64,000 nucleotides of DNA from Halorubellus sp034808145 (lineage in GTDB: Archaea > Halobacteriota > Halobacteria > Halobacteriales > Natrialbaceae): assembly GCF_034808145.1 (NCBI RefSeq), contig NZ_JAXHGM010000007.1, positions 122,126 to 186,125 of the forward strand, read 5' to 3'. Below the pieces are notes generated by a model. It was given only the letters and a program-made list of their open reading frames with translations, did not search any database and had not been told where the DNA came from. Every line of letters starts with the position of its first letter. Positions within the stretch are counted from its first letter, which is position 1. This document shows positions 24,343 to 32,958 of the stretch, piece by piece. The position numbers and the translations under genes were made by a program.

Positions 24343-25635
24343 ATGGTCTACAACGAGGTCGAGACCGCCAGTCGGGACGAGCTCCACGAGCTCCAGACCG
24401 AACGCCTCCGGGAGACGGTCGAGCGCGTCTACGAGAACGTGCCGTGGTACCGCGACCACTTCGAGGACGCCGGCGTCGCGCCCGCGGACGTCGACGACAT
24501 CGACGACCTCTCCGCGCTCCCGTTCACCACCAAGGAGGACATCCGCGACAACTACCCCGACGGGCTCTTCGCAGTCCCCCACGAGGACCTGCGGCGGATC
24601 CACGCGTCCTCCGGGACCACGGGCAAGCCGAAAATCGTCGCGTACACCGAGGACGACCTCGGCGTCTGGCACGAGGTCATGGCGCGGTCGCTGTACGCCG
24701 CCGGCGTCCGCGAGGGCGACATCGTCCAGAACGGGTACGGGTACGGGCTCTTCACGGGCGGCCTCGGGTTCCACGACGGCGTGGAGGAACTCGGCGCGTG
24801 CGTCATCCCGACCGGCGGCGGGAACACCACCCGCCAGATCGACATGCTCCAGGACATGGGTTCGGACGTGCTCTCCTGCACGCCCTCGTACTGCCTCTAC
24901 CTCGAAGAGCGCGCCGAGGACATGGGTATCGACCTCTCCGAGCTCGACCTGGAGCGCGTCATCATCGGCGCGGAACCGTTCACCGACCCGATGCGCGACG
25001 AGATCGAGGCGGCCCTCGGCGTCACCGCCATCGACGTCTACGGCCTCAGCGAGATCATCGGTCCCGGCGTCTCCATCGAGTGCGAGCACGCCCAGGACGG
25101 CCTGCATCTCTGGGAGGACCACTTCTACCCGGAGGTCGTCGACCCTGAGACCGGCGAGGTCCTCCCCGAGGGCGAGGAGGGCGAACTCGTCGTCACGAGC
25201 CTCACGAAGCAAGCGTTCCCGATGATCCGGTACCGGACCGGCGACATGACCCGCCTCAACTACGATACCTGTGACTGCGGGCGCACGATGGTCCGCATGG
25301 ACAACGTCACCGGGCGCGCGGACGACCTCCTCATCGTCCGCGGCGTCAACGTCTACCCGAGCCAGATCGAGGAGGTCATGGTCGACATCGCCGACGTCGC
25401 ACCGCACTACCGCATCGACCTCTACCGCGAGGGGAACCTCGACACGCTCGAACTCACCGTCGAGCACGCACACGACTACGACGACAGCCACGAGGCCCTC
25501 GAGGACGACATCGAAGCGCGACTCAAGGAGGTGCTGGACGTCAAACCCGACGAGGTCGAGGTCGTCGGCCCCGGCGTCATCGACCGCACCGAGGTCGGGA
25601 AGGTGAAGCGCGTCTACGACCACAGAGATGAGTGA
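24343..25635 (+). CDS. Phenylacetate-CoA ligase family enzyme (copy 2)
   Basis: A 430-residue AMP-forming ligase, paralogous to the enzyme at 14928-16223. The P-loop HASSGTTGKPK is at about residues 88-98. VYGLSEIIGPG replaces the more usual YGLTE-x-x-GPG, RYRTGDMTRL holds the hinge Asp, and RADDLLIVRGVNVYPSQIEEV begins the C-terminal domain. It should form the CoA thioester of an aromatic or other carboxylic acid. It is transcribed divergently from the Liv-type importer and shares its control region, so uptake and activation of one substrate by this pair is a reasonable inference. Confidence 0.9.
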   Translation: MVYNEVETASRDELHELQTERLRETVERVYENVPWYRDHFEDAGVAPADVDDIDDLSALPFTTKEDIRDNYPDGLFAVPHEDLRRIHASSGTTGKPKIVAYTEDDLGVWHEVMARSLYAAGVREGDIVQNGYGYGLFTGGLGFHDGVEELGACVIPTGGGNTTRQIDMLQDMGSDVLSCTPSYCLYLEERAEDMGIDLSELDLERVIIGAEPFTDPMRDEIEAALGVTAIDVYGLSEIIGPGVSIECEHAQDGLHLWEDHFYPEVVDPETGEVLPEGEEGELVVTSLTKQAFPMIRYRTGDMTRLNYDTCDCGRTMVRMDNVTGRADDLLIVRGVNVYPSQIEEVMVDIADVAPHYRIDLYREGNLDTLELTVEHAHDYDDSHEALEDDIEARLKEVLDVKPDEVEVVGPGVIDRTEVGKVKRVYDHRDE

Positions 25636-25747
25636 ACTCATCTCCGCCCCCGTTCGCTATCGCTCACGGGGACATCGGGACGAGTAGTCAGCCTCCGTCC
25701 TCGTTCGCCCCGTAACGCCTTCGGGCGTCGGCGTCGAAGCACGCACC

Positions 25748-26710
25748 ATGGCCGACGCGAACGCGACCGCGGACGCGCCGACGACGTACGGTGGGCTGTC
25801 GCCGGTCGACGCGCTCGCGCTCGTCGGGAACGAGACGCGCGCCGGCATCCTCCTCGCGCTCTCGAACGCGCGGGAGAGCGAGGGCGACCCGCCCGTGCTC
25901 TCGTTCTCCGAGCTCCGCGAGCGCGTCGCGCCCGACGTCCCGTCGAGCCAGTTCAACTACCACCTCCAGGAGCTCGTCGGCCAGTACGTCGAACGCCGCG
26001 ACGGCGGCACCCCCGACGGCGACGTCGCGACGCTCCACGACGATCGCGGCGCCGGGTACGCGCTCCACTCCGAGGGCACGTTCCTGACGCGTCTCGTTCG
26101 CGCCGGAACGTTCACCGGGCCGCGGACGCGCGGCCCCGTCCCGCTCGACGTCGACTGCTATCACTGCGGTGCGGGTCTCGCGCTCGAGTACGCGAACTGG
26201 ATCGCGGAGGTCCAGTGCGACGACTGCGAGCACGTGTACGAACACAACCTCACTCCGCCGGGCGTCCTCGCGGCGGACCCCGAGGTGATGCTCGCGCAGG
26301 TCGCCGCGTTCAATCGCGCGCACCGGCTCGCGTTCGCTCGCGGCTCCTGTCCGCTCTGCGGGCACCGCGTGACCGCGTCGTTCGTCGACCCGGCGAGCAC
26401 GTCGTATCCGCGCCCCGACCACCGCGAGGTCCTCGTGCACCGCGGCTGCGAGCACTGCGGGCACCTCGACTACCTCACCGTCGGCGAGCTCCTCCTGCGC
26501 GACCCCGCCGTCGTCTCGTTCTGCTGGACGCACGGCGAGGACGTCACCACCGCACGGCTCTGGGACCTCGCGTTCGCGATGACCGACGACGCGGTCACCG
26601 TCCGCGACCGCGACCCGTGGCGGGTCGCGTTCTCGCTCGACCGCGGCGCCGACCGACTGGAGGTCGTCCTCGACGACGACGTCACCGTCGTCGAACGCAC
26701 TCGAACGTGA
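25748..26710 (+). CDS. Winged-helix regulator with zinc-ribbon C-terminal region (DUF7351-like)
   Basis: A 320-residue protein. Residues 15-105 form an ArsR-like winged helix (LALVGNETRAGILLALS, VPSSQFNYHLQELVGQYVERRD). The remainder contains four CxxC-type elements: CYHCGAG, CDDCEH, CPLCGH and CEHCGH, enough for two zinc ribbons. This plan is typical of a haloarchaeal regulator family (DUF7351 in my recollection). It is likely a DNA-binding repressor or activator whose signal is sensed by the C-terminal region. It lies about 110 bases after the CoA ligase gene on the same strand and could regulate it; no direct evidence shows this. Confidence 0.75.
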   Translation: MADANATADAPTTYGGLSPVDALALVGNETRAGILLALSNARESEGDPPVLSFSELRERVAPDVPSSQFNYHLQELVGQYVERRDGGTPDGDVATLHDDRGAGYALHSEGTFLTRLVRAGTFTGPRTRGPVPLDVDCYHCGAGLALEYANWIAEVQCDDCEHVYEHNLTPPGVLAADPEVMLAQVAAFNRAHRLAFARGSCPLCGHRVTASFVDPASTSYPRPDHREVLVHRGCEHCGHLDYLTVGELLLRDPAVVSFCWTHGEDVTTARLWDLAFAMTDDAVTVRDRDPWRVAFSLDRGADRLEVVLDDDVTVVERTRT

Positions 26711-26869
26711 CCCCGGAGTCTCCGTTCGTTCGCGCGGGGAACCCAGCTCGTCCCGCCTTCGAGAGAACCGTAATCGATGCCGACAGCGACCGAGGTCGCC
26801 CGTAACCGCCCGTTACGCGTTCGTGTCGGCGAGCGAGTCGTTGTTTCGTCCTGATTAACGATGCCGTAG

Positions 26870-26876
26870 TTTTATG
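26870..26876 (+). promoter_or_regulatory. TATA box of the 138-aa membrane protein gene
   Basis: A ttttatg element 26-32 bases before the ATG pair at 26902/26905, compatible with a leaderless transcript. Confidence 0.55.
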
Positions 26877-26901
26877 CAGTTACTTCGAGGAATCATGACG
26901 T

Positions 26902-27318
26902 ATGATGGACGAGCGAACGCGGCGAGCCGGCGAGCGCGCGGCGCAGGCACGCCGCCGTGCGTTCTCCGAGGGCAACGTCACGCCGAGTCGTGCGCGACCC
27001 CTCGGCGTCGTCCCCGTCCTCCTCCTGTGTCTCGTCGGCGCGGTCGTCGACGGGTACGCCGTCGTCGCGTTCGCCGCTGGACCGGGGTTCGCGGTCGTGA
27101 ACCTCGGGCTCGCCGCGAGCGCGCTCGTCGCCGCGTTCGCGCTCACGACGGAGCTCTCGTGGGCGTGGACCGTGACGTGGATGTACCTCGCGCTCCACGT
27201 CTTCGTGGACTTCCTCACGGTCGACGTCGTCGGTCCGGTCGGCTTCGGTATCGCCGCCGTGTACGCCCTCGCGTTGACGTACGCGAGCGCACGCCGTATC
27301 GGCGAGGTCGCTGGTTGA
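26902..27318 (+). CDS. Four-helix membrane protein, unknown function
   Basis: A 138-residue protein with an Arg-rich cytoplasmic N-terminus of about 32 residues and four hydrophobic segments (about 34-54, 58-79, 85-104, 112-130). I do not recognise it; it resembles small haloarchaeal integral membrane proteins of unknown role. The start (26902, or 26905) fits the TATA box. It is convergent with the thioesterase gene. Confidence 0.6.
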   Translation: MMDERTRRAGERAAQARRRAFSEGNVTPSRARPLGVVPVLLLCLVGAVVDGYAVVAFAAGPGFAVVNLGLAASALVAAFALTTELSWAWTVTWMYLALHVFVDFLTVDVVGPVGFGIAAVYALALTYASARRIGEVAG

Positions 27319-27338
27319 CGGCGGTCGGGCCGCGTGGT

Positions 27339-27761
27339 TCAGGCGTCGAGGCGGTAGACGCGACCGCGGAACGTCGCGACGCGGTCGCCGCCAGCGGTCA
27401 CCTCGACCTCGTACTCGGCGGTCCGCCCGCTGACGTGGGTCTCCTCGGCCGTCGCGGTCAGGGTGTCGCCGACGTCGACGGGCTCCAGGTACGAGACGTT
27501 CGTCTCCAGGGCGACCGCGGGGTCGCCGCGGGAGTTCGACGCCGCGGCGAACGCGGCGTCCGCGACCGAGTACACCGCGCCGCCGTGGGGCGTCCCGTGG
27601 AAGTTCAGGAGGTCCTCGGTGACGACGAGTTCGGTGACGGCGTACCCGGGTTCGAGCGCGGCGAGGTCGATGCCGAGCGTCTCGCAGTACGCGTCGCTCC
27701 GGATGCGGTCCGCGACCTCGTCGGGGACGTGCTCGCGACCGTCGGCGGTGTCGTCGCTCAT
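27339..27761 (-). CDS. PaaI-type hotdog thioesterase
   Basis: A 140-residue hotdog-fold thioesterase of the PaaI/4HBT type. The active-site segment NFHGTPHGGAVYSVADAAFA contains the HGG and the acidic residue of the PaaI helix. The following VALETNVSYLEPVDVGDTLTA is the central strand pair. Such enzymes hydrolyse aryl- or acyl-CoA thioesters, often to rescue CoA when an aromatic-acid pathway stalls. Two CoA ligases of the phenylacetate type lie nearby, which fits, but it is a separate transcription unit. Confidence 0.87.
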   Translation of the reverse strand: MSDDTADGREHVPDEVADRIRSDAYCETLGIDLAALEPGYAVTELVVTEDLLNFHGTPHGGAVYSVADAAFAAASNSRGDPAVALETNVSYLEPVDVGDTLTATAEETHVSGRTAEYEVEVTAGGDRVATFRGRVYRLDA

Positions 27762-27865
27762 GAGTCAGTCGACGGCGACCGACAGCAAAACCCTACCGGC
27801 AGTGGCGTCGCGCTCGGCCGACAGCGGAACCCGACCGCGGTGGGTCCGCCGTCGGGACGGGTCGG

Positions 27866-28594
27866 TCAGACGTTCCGCTCGATGGTGTCGGCGAGCTTTC
27901 GTTCGGCGTCCTCGGCGTCCGCGGTCGCGAGGTCGAAGCGCGCGCGACGCTCGTCGGTCTCAGCCATCTCCGCGAGCAGCCCGCCGCGGCGGTCGACCTC
28001 GGCCTGGACGGTGAGCGCGTCCCCGCCGGGGACGAACACGAGCTCGATCTCGTCGAGGTCGCTCGCGTACGGGCCGCTCCGGGCGCGGAACTCGAACTCC
28101 TGCAGGAACGGCTGGCTGGTCCCCCAGGCCGCGCGCTGGCATTCGGACGTCGAGAACGATAGCCCGAGCGCGTCCGCGGCGTCGAACACCGCCTGCATGC
28201 GCTCGGTCGGCTCGACCTCGATGGGGTCCTCGTCGGTGGGGTCGACCGCCCAGTCGATGTCGAGTCCGGTCTTCAGGTGGACTGTCGGGCCGCCACGGGT
28301 GACGGGCGTCGACCGTGGAACCTCGAGGTCGACGCTGAACTCGCGGCGCTCGCCCTCGCCGACGGTGAACGACTCCCGGAGCGTCGACGTGCCCAGGACC
28401 GTCGACTCGTACCCCTCGTCGTCGCGGTAGCGCGTGACGAACGCGAAGTCGACGCGGTCTATCTCCTGTTCGGTCGACCCGCCTTCGACGTCGACGGTCG
28501 CGGCGACCGTCTCGCCCGGACGGAGGGTCGTCCGCGGCAGGACGGTGTCGACGGTCGCGGAGCCGATGCCGACGCTGGAGAGGATTCGCTTCAT
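27866..28594 (-). CDS. Spo0M/SpoOM-like arrestin-fold protein
   Basis: A 242-residue protein whose N-terminal half matches the sporulation-control Spo0M family: MKRILSSVGIGSATVDTVLP, then LRPGETVAATVDVEGGSTEQEID and RREFSVDLEVPRSTPVT. Spo0M has an arrestin-like double beta sandwich. Archaea do not sporulate, so the role here is unknown and may be in membrane or protein sorting. The start at 28594 begins exactly with the conserved family N-terminus; an in-frame Met nine codons upstream is possible. It is divergent from the M24 gene. Confidence 0.82.
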   Translation of the reverse strand: MKRILSSVGIGSATVDTVLPRTTLRPGETVAATVDVEGGSTEQEIDRVDFAFVTRYRDDEGYESTVLGTSTLRESFTVGEGERREFSVDLEVPRSTPVTRGGPTVHLKTGLDIDWAVDPTDEDPIEVEPTERMQAVFDAADALGLSFSTSECQRAAWGTSQPFLQEFEFRARSGPYASDLDEIELVFVPGGDALTVQAEVDRRGGLLAEMAETDERRARFDLATADAEDAERKLADTIERNV

Positions 28595-28720
28595 GTTCGC
28601 CGCTGACTCGGGCACCGACATATGTCTTCTGACGCGACTCGTCGGCGGGACGCGGATCGGCCGTTGCGCACGGCGGCGGGTCCAGGTACTTTCTTGGTGT
28701 CCCGGAGCGCGCGTTCTTGT

Positions 28721-29989
28721 ATGTACGAGCGAACGTTCATGGAGGGGACGCGCGGCACCCAGGCGGTCGACTGGGAGGAGCGCATCGACGTGAAGCGCAT
28801 GCGGACCGAACGCTACGAGAAGGCGCTCGACCGCCTCCAGGACTCGGAGCTTGGGTCGATGCTCCTGGTGTCGGACCCGAACATCCGGTACGTCACCGGA
28901 CTGGCGATGACGGGCGGGAGCGGCGCGGACCACTACACGCTGCTGACGGAGGACGGCGACGTCGTCAACTGGGACACCGCGGACCACGCGAGCAACCAGC
29001 GGTTCAACTGCCCGTGGCTCACCGACGTCCGGTACGCGTGCCCGGGGCTCGGGAACGTCCCGCGCGCCAGCGGCCGCGACTCGGCGCGGGATTTCCTGAA
29101 ACAGAAGATGGCTGACCTCGTGACCGAGGCGATGGCGGAGTACGGCGTCGACGACGCGCCCATGGGACTGGACGTCGGGAACGCCGGCCTGATGGACGCG
29201 TTCGAGCGCAACGACGTCGACGTCCGCACGAAGGCGTGCGTCGACCTGATGCACGACGCGCGGAAGGTGAAGACTCGCGACGAGGTCGAGTGCCTGCGGA
29301 TGGTCGCCGCGATCTGCGAGGCCGGCTTCCAGCGCATCACGGAGACCGCCAAGCCCGGCATGAAGGAGAGCGAGGTCTGGGGCGAAGCCGTTCAGGAGCT
29401 GTGGCGTCACGGCGCGATGGCCCAGGGCGGATACGTCACCTCGGGGCCGAACACGTGGCCGAAGCACCAGGCGAACACGACGGACCGCCAGATGCGGCCC
29501 GGCGACATCGTGTACGCAGACTTCTACAACATCGGGTACCTCGGCTACCGCTCCTGCTACTACCGGACGTTCAGCCTCGGCGAGCCGACGCAGGCCCAGA
29601 AAGACGCGTACGAGATCGCGCGGGACAACCTCTACGACGTCCTGGAACGCATCGAGCCTGGCGCGACCACCGACGAGATCTGCAAGGGCTTCCCGGACAT
29701 GGAAGGCGAGCACGCGGACTGGTACGACGCCGACGAGCACTGGCAGATGACGACGAACCACTGGGCGCACGGCCTCGGCCTCCAGCTCTACGAGCAGCCG
29801 CTCATCTGGCGCGGCCTGAGCCCCGAGCACCCCATCGAGATCGAGGAGGGGATGACGATGGCCGTCGAGACGATGGAGCCCGCGGAACGCCAGGGCGTCC
29901 GCGTCGAGGAGATGGTCGTCGTCCGCGAGAACGGCGTCGAGATACTCAGCGAGTGGCCGGTCGAGGAGATCACGCGCATCGACCACTGA
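28721..29989 (+). CDS. M24-family (pita-bread) protein with altered metal site
   Basis: A 422-residue protein with a creatinase-like N-terminal domain (LLVSDPNIRYVTGLAM) and a C-terminal M24 fold. In active Xaa-Pro peptidases five ligands bind two metals: two Asp, one His and two Glu. Here the first Asp (D267, VYADFYN), the His (H350, HWAHGLGLQ) and both Glu (E383, E396) are present. The second Asp position in the YRSCYYRTF segment is Ser/Cys (278/279). The layout also recalls the DMSP lyase DddP, which uses extra Asp residues not seen here. It may be a hydrolase with one metal, a creatinase-type metal-free enzyme or a lyase. The ATG at 28721 was chosen because the protein-like sequence begins there. 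Confidence 0.8.
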   Translation: MYERTFMEGTRGTQAVDWEERIDVKRMRTERYEKALDRLQDSELGSMLLVSDPNIRYVTGLAMTGGSGADHYTLLTEDGDVVNWDTADHASNQRFNCPWLTDVRYACPGLGNVPRASGRDSARDFLKQKMADLVTEAMAEYGVDDAPMGLDVGNAGLMDAFERNDVDVRTKACVDLMHDARKVKTRDEVECLRMVAAICEAGFQRITETAKPGMKESEVWGEAVQELWRHGAMAQGGYVTSGPNTWPKHQANTTDRQMRPGDIVYADFYNIGYLGYRSCYYRTFSLGEPTQAQKDAYEIARDNLYDVLERIEPGATTDEICKGFPDMEGEHADWYDADEHWQMTTNHWAHGLGLQLYEQPLIWRGLSPEHPIEIEEGMTMAVETMEPAERQGVRVEEMVVVRENGVEILSEWPVEEITRIDH

Positions 29990-30026
29990 GCCTCCCGCCG
30001 TCGACGACTGACTGCGCGGTCGGCGA

Positions 30027-30587
30027 CTACCGCTTTGCTTCTCGCTGGAAGTGCGTCCAGTCGCTCGCGGCGTCGATCGCTGGCGGGTCGCGCATCTCGA
30101 CGGCGGTCGCCTCGGCGCGGACGGTCGGGTCGCCGTCCTCGGGGCCGGCCTCGCAGACGACCTGGGTCTTCGGGCCGACGTCGCCGTCCACCCACGCGCG
30201 GAGGTGGATGGGTTCGTCCATCGGCGTGGGTGCGAGGTACTGCGTCGTCAGTTCGCCGGTGACGTACATGTGCAGCGGGTCGTCGTCGAGGAGCGGGCGT
30301 CCCGCGTCCGCGTACCGGAAGGTCAGGGCGGTCCAGATGCTGTGGCAGTCGACGAGGCTCGCGGGGAGGCCGCCGTACGCGAACTCGGGGTAGCCGGCGG
30401 CGTGGGTCGGCTCGGGGTCGAACGTCGCGACGAGCGCGTCGCAGTCGTCGTCGAGGTAGCTCTCGAGCTGGTGGCCGTCGGGGTTCGCCTGCCCGCAGCC
30501 GTAGCACGTGTTGTGCGGCCACGCGGCCTGCACGGGCTTGTCCGCGGGCCAGACCTCGGAGGTCGTCTCCGCCTGCGCGTCGTTCAT
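30027..30587 (-). CDS. Hotdog-fold thioesterase-like protein
   Basis: A 186-residue hotdog protein: NTCYGCGQANPDGHQLESYLDD, then FAYGGLPASLVDCHSIWTA with the hotdog helix, and a DEPIHLRAWVDGDVG strand. The CxxCG start (CYGCG...NPxGL type) is typical of a thioesterase subfamily and may contribute to dimer contacts rather than metal binding. The substrate is unknown. The start Met at 30587 was taken because MNDAQAETTSEVWPADKPV leads directly into the conserved part. It is convergent with the M24-like gene and could serve the same pathway. Confidence 0.78.
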   Translation of the reverse strand: MNDAQAETTSEVWPADKPVQAAWPHNTCYGCGQANPDGHQLESYLDDDCDALVATFDPEPTHAAGYPEFAYGGLPASLVDCHSIWTALTFRYADAGRPLLDDDPLHMYVTGELTTQYLAPTPMDEPIHLRAWVDGDVGPKTQVVCEAGPEDGDPTVRAEATAVEMRDPPAIDAASDWTHFQREAKR

Positions 30588-30654
30588 TCCACGAGCCGGT
30601 ACGCTCGAACCGGTCTTGAGGGTTGGGAAGCCGCCGCGGTCGCGGGTCGACGAC

Positions 30655-31206
30655 CTAGAGATACTTGAGGTAGACGCGTTCGTCGTAGCCGTCGCCGCCG
30701 ATGGTGGTGGTGTCGGTGGCGACGTGCTCGAACCCGAGGCGTTCGTAGAACGCGGTCCCGGGGTCGTTGCGGGCGAGGACCATCGCTTCGGCGCGGTCGC
30801 AGCCGCGGTCGCGGAACGCGTCGAGGGCGGCGTCGACGAGGCCGCGGCCGAGGCCGTCGCCGCGGGCGTCGGGGTGGACGTACGCGCGCAGGAGGACGCC
30901 GCGGTCGCCGTCGACGACGGCGTGGACGAATCCGACGACATCGGCGTCGCGGTCCTCGTCGTCCCCTGGGCCGTCGCCGGTATCGGTGGCGTCTCGTCGG
31001 TCGGCGACGAGGACGAGCGCGTCGCCGCGGCGGACGTCGGCGGCGAGCTGGTCGGCGTCGTACCACGCGTCGACGGTGTCGGTGATTGCCTCGCGGTTCA
31101 CGACGGTCGGGTAGTCCGACTCCCAGGCGGTTCGGGCGACGTCGCGGATGGGCTCGACGTCGGCCGCGGTCGCTTCCCGGTAGGTGACGCTCGCGATGCT
31201 TGCCAT
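30655..31206 (-). CDS. GNAT-family N-acetyltransferase
   Basis: A 183-residue GNAT protein. Acetyl-CoA binding is indicated by the motif A region LLRAYVHPDARGDGLGRGLVDAALDAF, with the R-x-x-G-x-G/A pattern. The following AEAMVLARNDPGTAFYERLGF is the typical motif B. An acidic, Asp-rich insertion (about residues 70-90) is a haloarchaeal adaptation. The acceptor substrate is unknown. It lies in a minus-strand group between the hotdog gene and the M24 peptidase gene. Confidence 0.88.
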   Translation of the reverse strand: MASIASVTYREATAADVEPIRDVARTAWESDYPTVVNREAITDTVDAWYDADQLAADVRRGDALVLVADRRDATDTGDGPGDDEDRDADVVGFVHAVVDGDRGVLLRAYVHPDARGDGLGRGLVDAALDAFRDRGCDRAEAMVLARNDPGTAFYERLGFEHVATDTTTIGGDGYDERVYLKYL

Positions 31207-31315
31207 GTGTTACCGTACGACGTCGGGCGTCCAAAGCGTTGCGGACGTCAGGCAGTCTCCGAAGCGTTGCGGACGCCGCGCCCGGTCGGGCGTCGCACCC
31301 CTCGCTCGGCTCGGC

Positions 31316-32452
31316 CTACTCGGCTCGCCAGCCTCGCGGCGAGTCGTTGAGGCGCTCGCAGCCGTCCTCCGTGACGACGACGAGGTCCTCGATGCGGACG
31401 CCGAAGCGGTCCTCGAGGTAGACGCCGGGTTCTATCGAGCACACCATCCCCGGTTCGAGCTCGCGGTCGTTGCCGTCGACGACGTACGGCGGTTCGTGGA
31501 CGTCCAGGCCGACGCCGTGGCCGGTGCGGTGGAAGAACGCGTCGCCGTAGCCGGCCGCCTCGATGACCGCGCGCGCCGCCGCGTCGACCGCCCCCGCCTC
31601 GACGCCCGGTTCGACCGCCTCGACGCCCGCCTGCTGGGCGTCGCGGACGACCTCGTGGACGCGCTCGAACTCGTCGGGCGGGTCGCCCGCGAACACGACG
31701 GTGCGCGTCTGGTCGCCGGGGTAGCCGTCGACGAACCCGCCGAAGTCGAGCACGACGGGGTCGCCGCGCTCGATGACGCGGTCGCCGTGCGTGTGATGGG
31801 GCATCGCCCCGTTCGGCCCGCTGCCGACGATGACCGGGAACGCCGGGCCACTCGCGCCACGCTCCCGGAGCTCGCGCTCCAGCTCGCCGGCGAGGTCGCT
31901 CTCGGTCATCCCGACCACGTCCTCGCCGCGGGCGCGCACCCACTCGCTCACGTCGTCCGCCACCGCGCCCGCGCGCCGGAGCGCCGCCAGTTCCGCGTCG
32001 TCCTTCCGGACGCGCACCGGTTCGAGCGCCTCGCTCGCGAGCCCCCACGACGCGCCCGGGAGCACGTCGCGGAGGTCCTGCGTGAACGTCGCCCACATCG
32101 AGTCGTCCACGAGCACGCGCGGCGCGCTCCCCGAGTCGACCCCGAGGTCGTCGAGGACGCCCGCGACGACCCGCATGGGGTCCTCGCCGTCGCCGTACGC
32201 GCGAACGTCGGCCACCCACGACTCGTGGCGGACCTGGGTCTCGTAGAGGTCCGGGACGACGAAGACGGGGTCACCGGTGCGCCCGAGCAACAGGAACAGG
32301 TGGCGTTCGGCGGGCTCCTCGTCGAACCCCGAGACGTAGTCGAGGTTCGAGCTCGGGAACAGGACGGCCAGGTCGGCGTCGGCCGCGCGGAGCGCGTCCT
32401 GCACGCGGTCGGTCCGGTCGCGGAACACCGCCTCGTCGAAGTGCTCGGTCAT
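31316..32452 (-). CDS. Xaa-Pro aminopeptidase family (M24B) metallopeptidase
   Basis: A 378-residue M24B peptidase. A creatinase-like N-terminal domain (LFPSSNLDYVSGFDEE) is followed by the catalytic domain with a complete ligand set: Asp pair in VVLDFGGFVDGYPGDQTRT, His in HRTGHGVGLDVHEPP, Glu in CSIEPGVYL and Glu in GVRIEDLVVV. It should remove an N-terminal residue preceding proline using two Mn or Co ions. Unlike the M24 protein at 28721-29989, this one looks fully competent. It is probably cytoplasmic. Confidence 0.92.
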   Translation of the reverse strand: MTEHFDEAVFRDRTDRVQDALRAADADLAVLFPSSNLDYVSGFDEEPAERHLFLLLGRTGDPVFVVPDLYETQVRHESWVADVRAYGDGEDPMRVVAGVLDDLGVDSGSAPRVLVDDSMWATFTQDLRDVLPGASWGLASEALEPVRVRKDDAELAALRRAGAVADDVSEWVRARGEDVVGMTESDLAGELERELRERGASGPAFPVIVGSGPNGAMPHHTHGDRVIERGDPVVLDFGGFVDGYPGDQTRTVVFAGDPPDEFERVHEVVRDAQQAGVEAVEPGVEAGAVDAAARAVIEAAGYGDAFFHRTGHGVGLDVHEPPYVVDGNDRELEPGMVCSIEPGVYLEDRFGVRIEDLVVVTEDGCERLNDSPRGWRAE

Positions 32453-32602
32453 GTCCGACCGGTGGAGCGGCCGACGCTTCAGGGTTCCCCACCACGACCG
32501 CCCCGCCGCCTCTCACCCACCCCGACCGCACCCGGCGTCCCCTCGGTTCGAGACGCGCCGCGGTCCCCACGGTTCAAGAGGCAGGCGGTCGGATACTGGA
32601 GT

Positions 32603-32881
32603 ATGACCGACCGAACGCGAGCGCACGTCCACGTCTCCGGGCGCGTCCAGGGCGTGTTCTTCCGAGACACGACCCGGCAGACCGCGCAGGCCGAGGGCGT
32701 GGACGGCTGGGTGCGGAACCTCGACGACGGTCGCGTCGAGGCGGTGTTCGAGGGCGACGCCGACGCCGTCGACGCGATGGTCGAGTTCTGTCACGACGGG
32801 TCGCCCGCCGCGCGCGTCGACGACGTCGACGTCGAGTACGGCGACCCCGAGGGCGTCGACGGGTTCCGCGTGCGTCGCTAG
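32603..32881 (+). CDS. Acylphosphatase
   Basis: A 92-residue acylphosphatase, the usual length. The anion-binding cradle GRVQGVFFRDTTRQTA has the catalytic Arg, and WVRNLDDGRVEAVFEG has the catalytic Asn. It hydrolyses acyl phosphates such as carbamoyl or acetyl phosphate in the cytoplasm. A short GGAG-containing leader precedes the ATG. It is upstream of the Nnr gene but separated by about 80 bases. Confidence 0.93.
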   Translation: MTDRTRAHVHVSGRVQGVFFRDTTRQTAQAEGVDGWVRNLDDGRVEAVFEGDADAVDAMVEFCHDGSPAARVDDVDVEYGDPEGVDGFRVRR

Positions 32882-32958
32882 GTTCGAAGGGCGGCCGTCG
32901 CGGGAATCGACGACGCGTCGACGCCTTCTTTTTCACCCCGGCGGGCGAACCGCCACGC

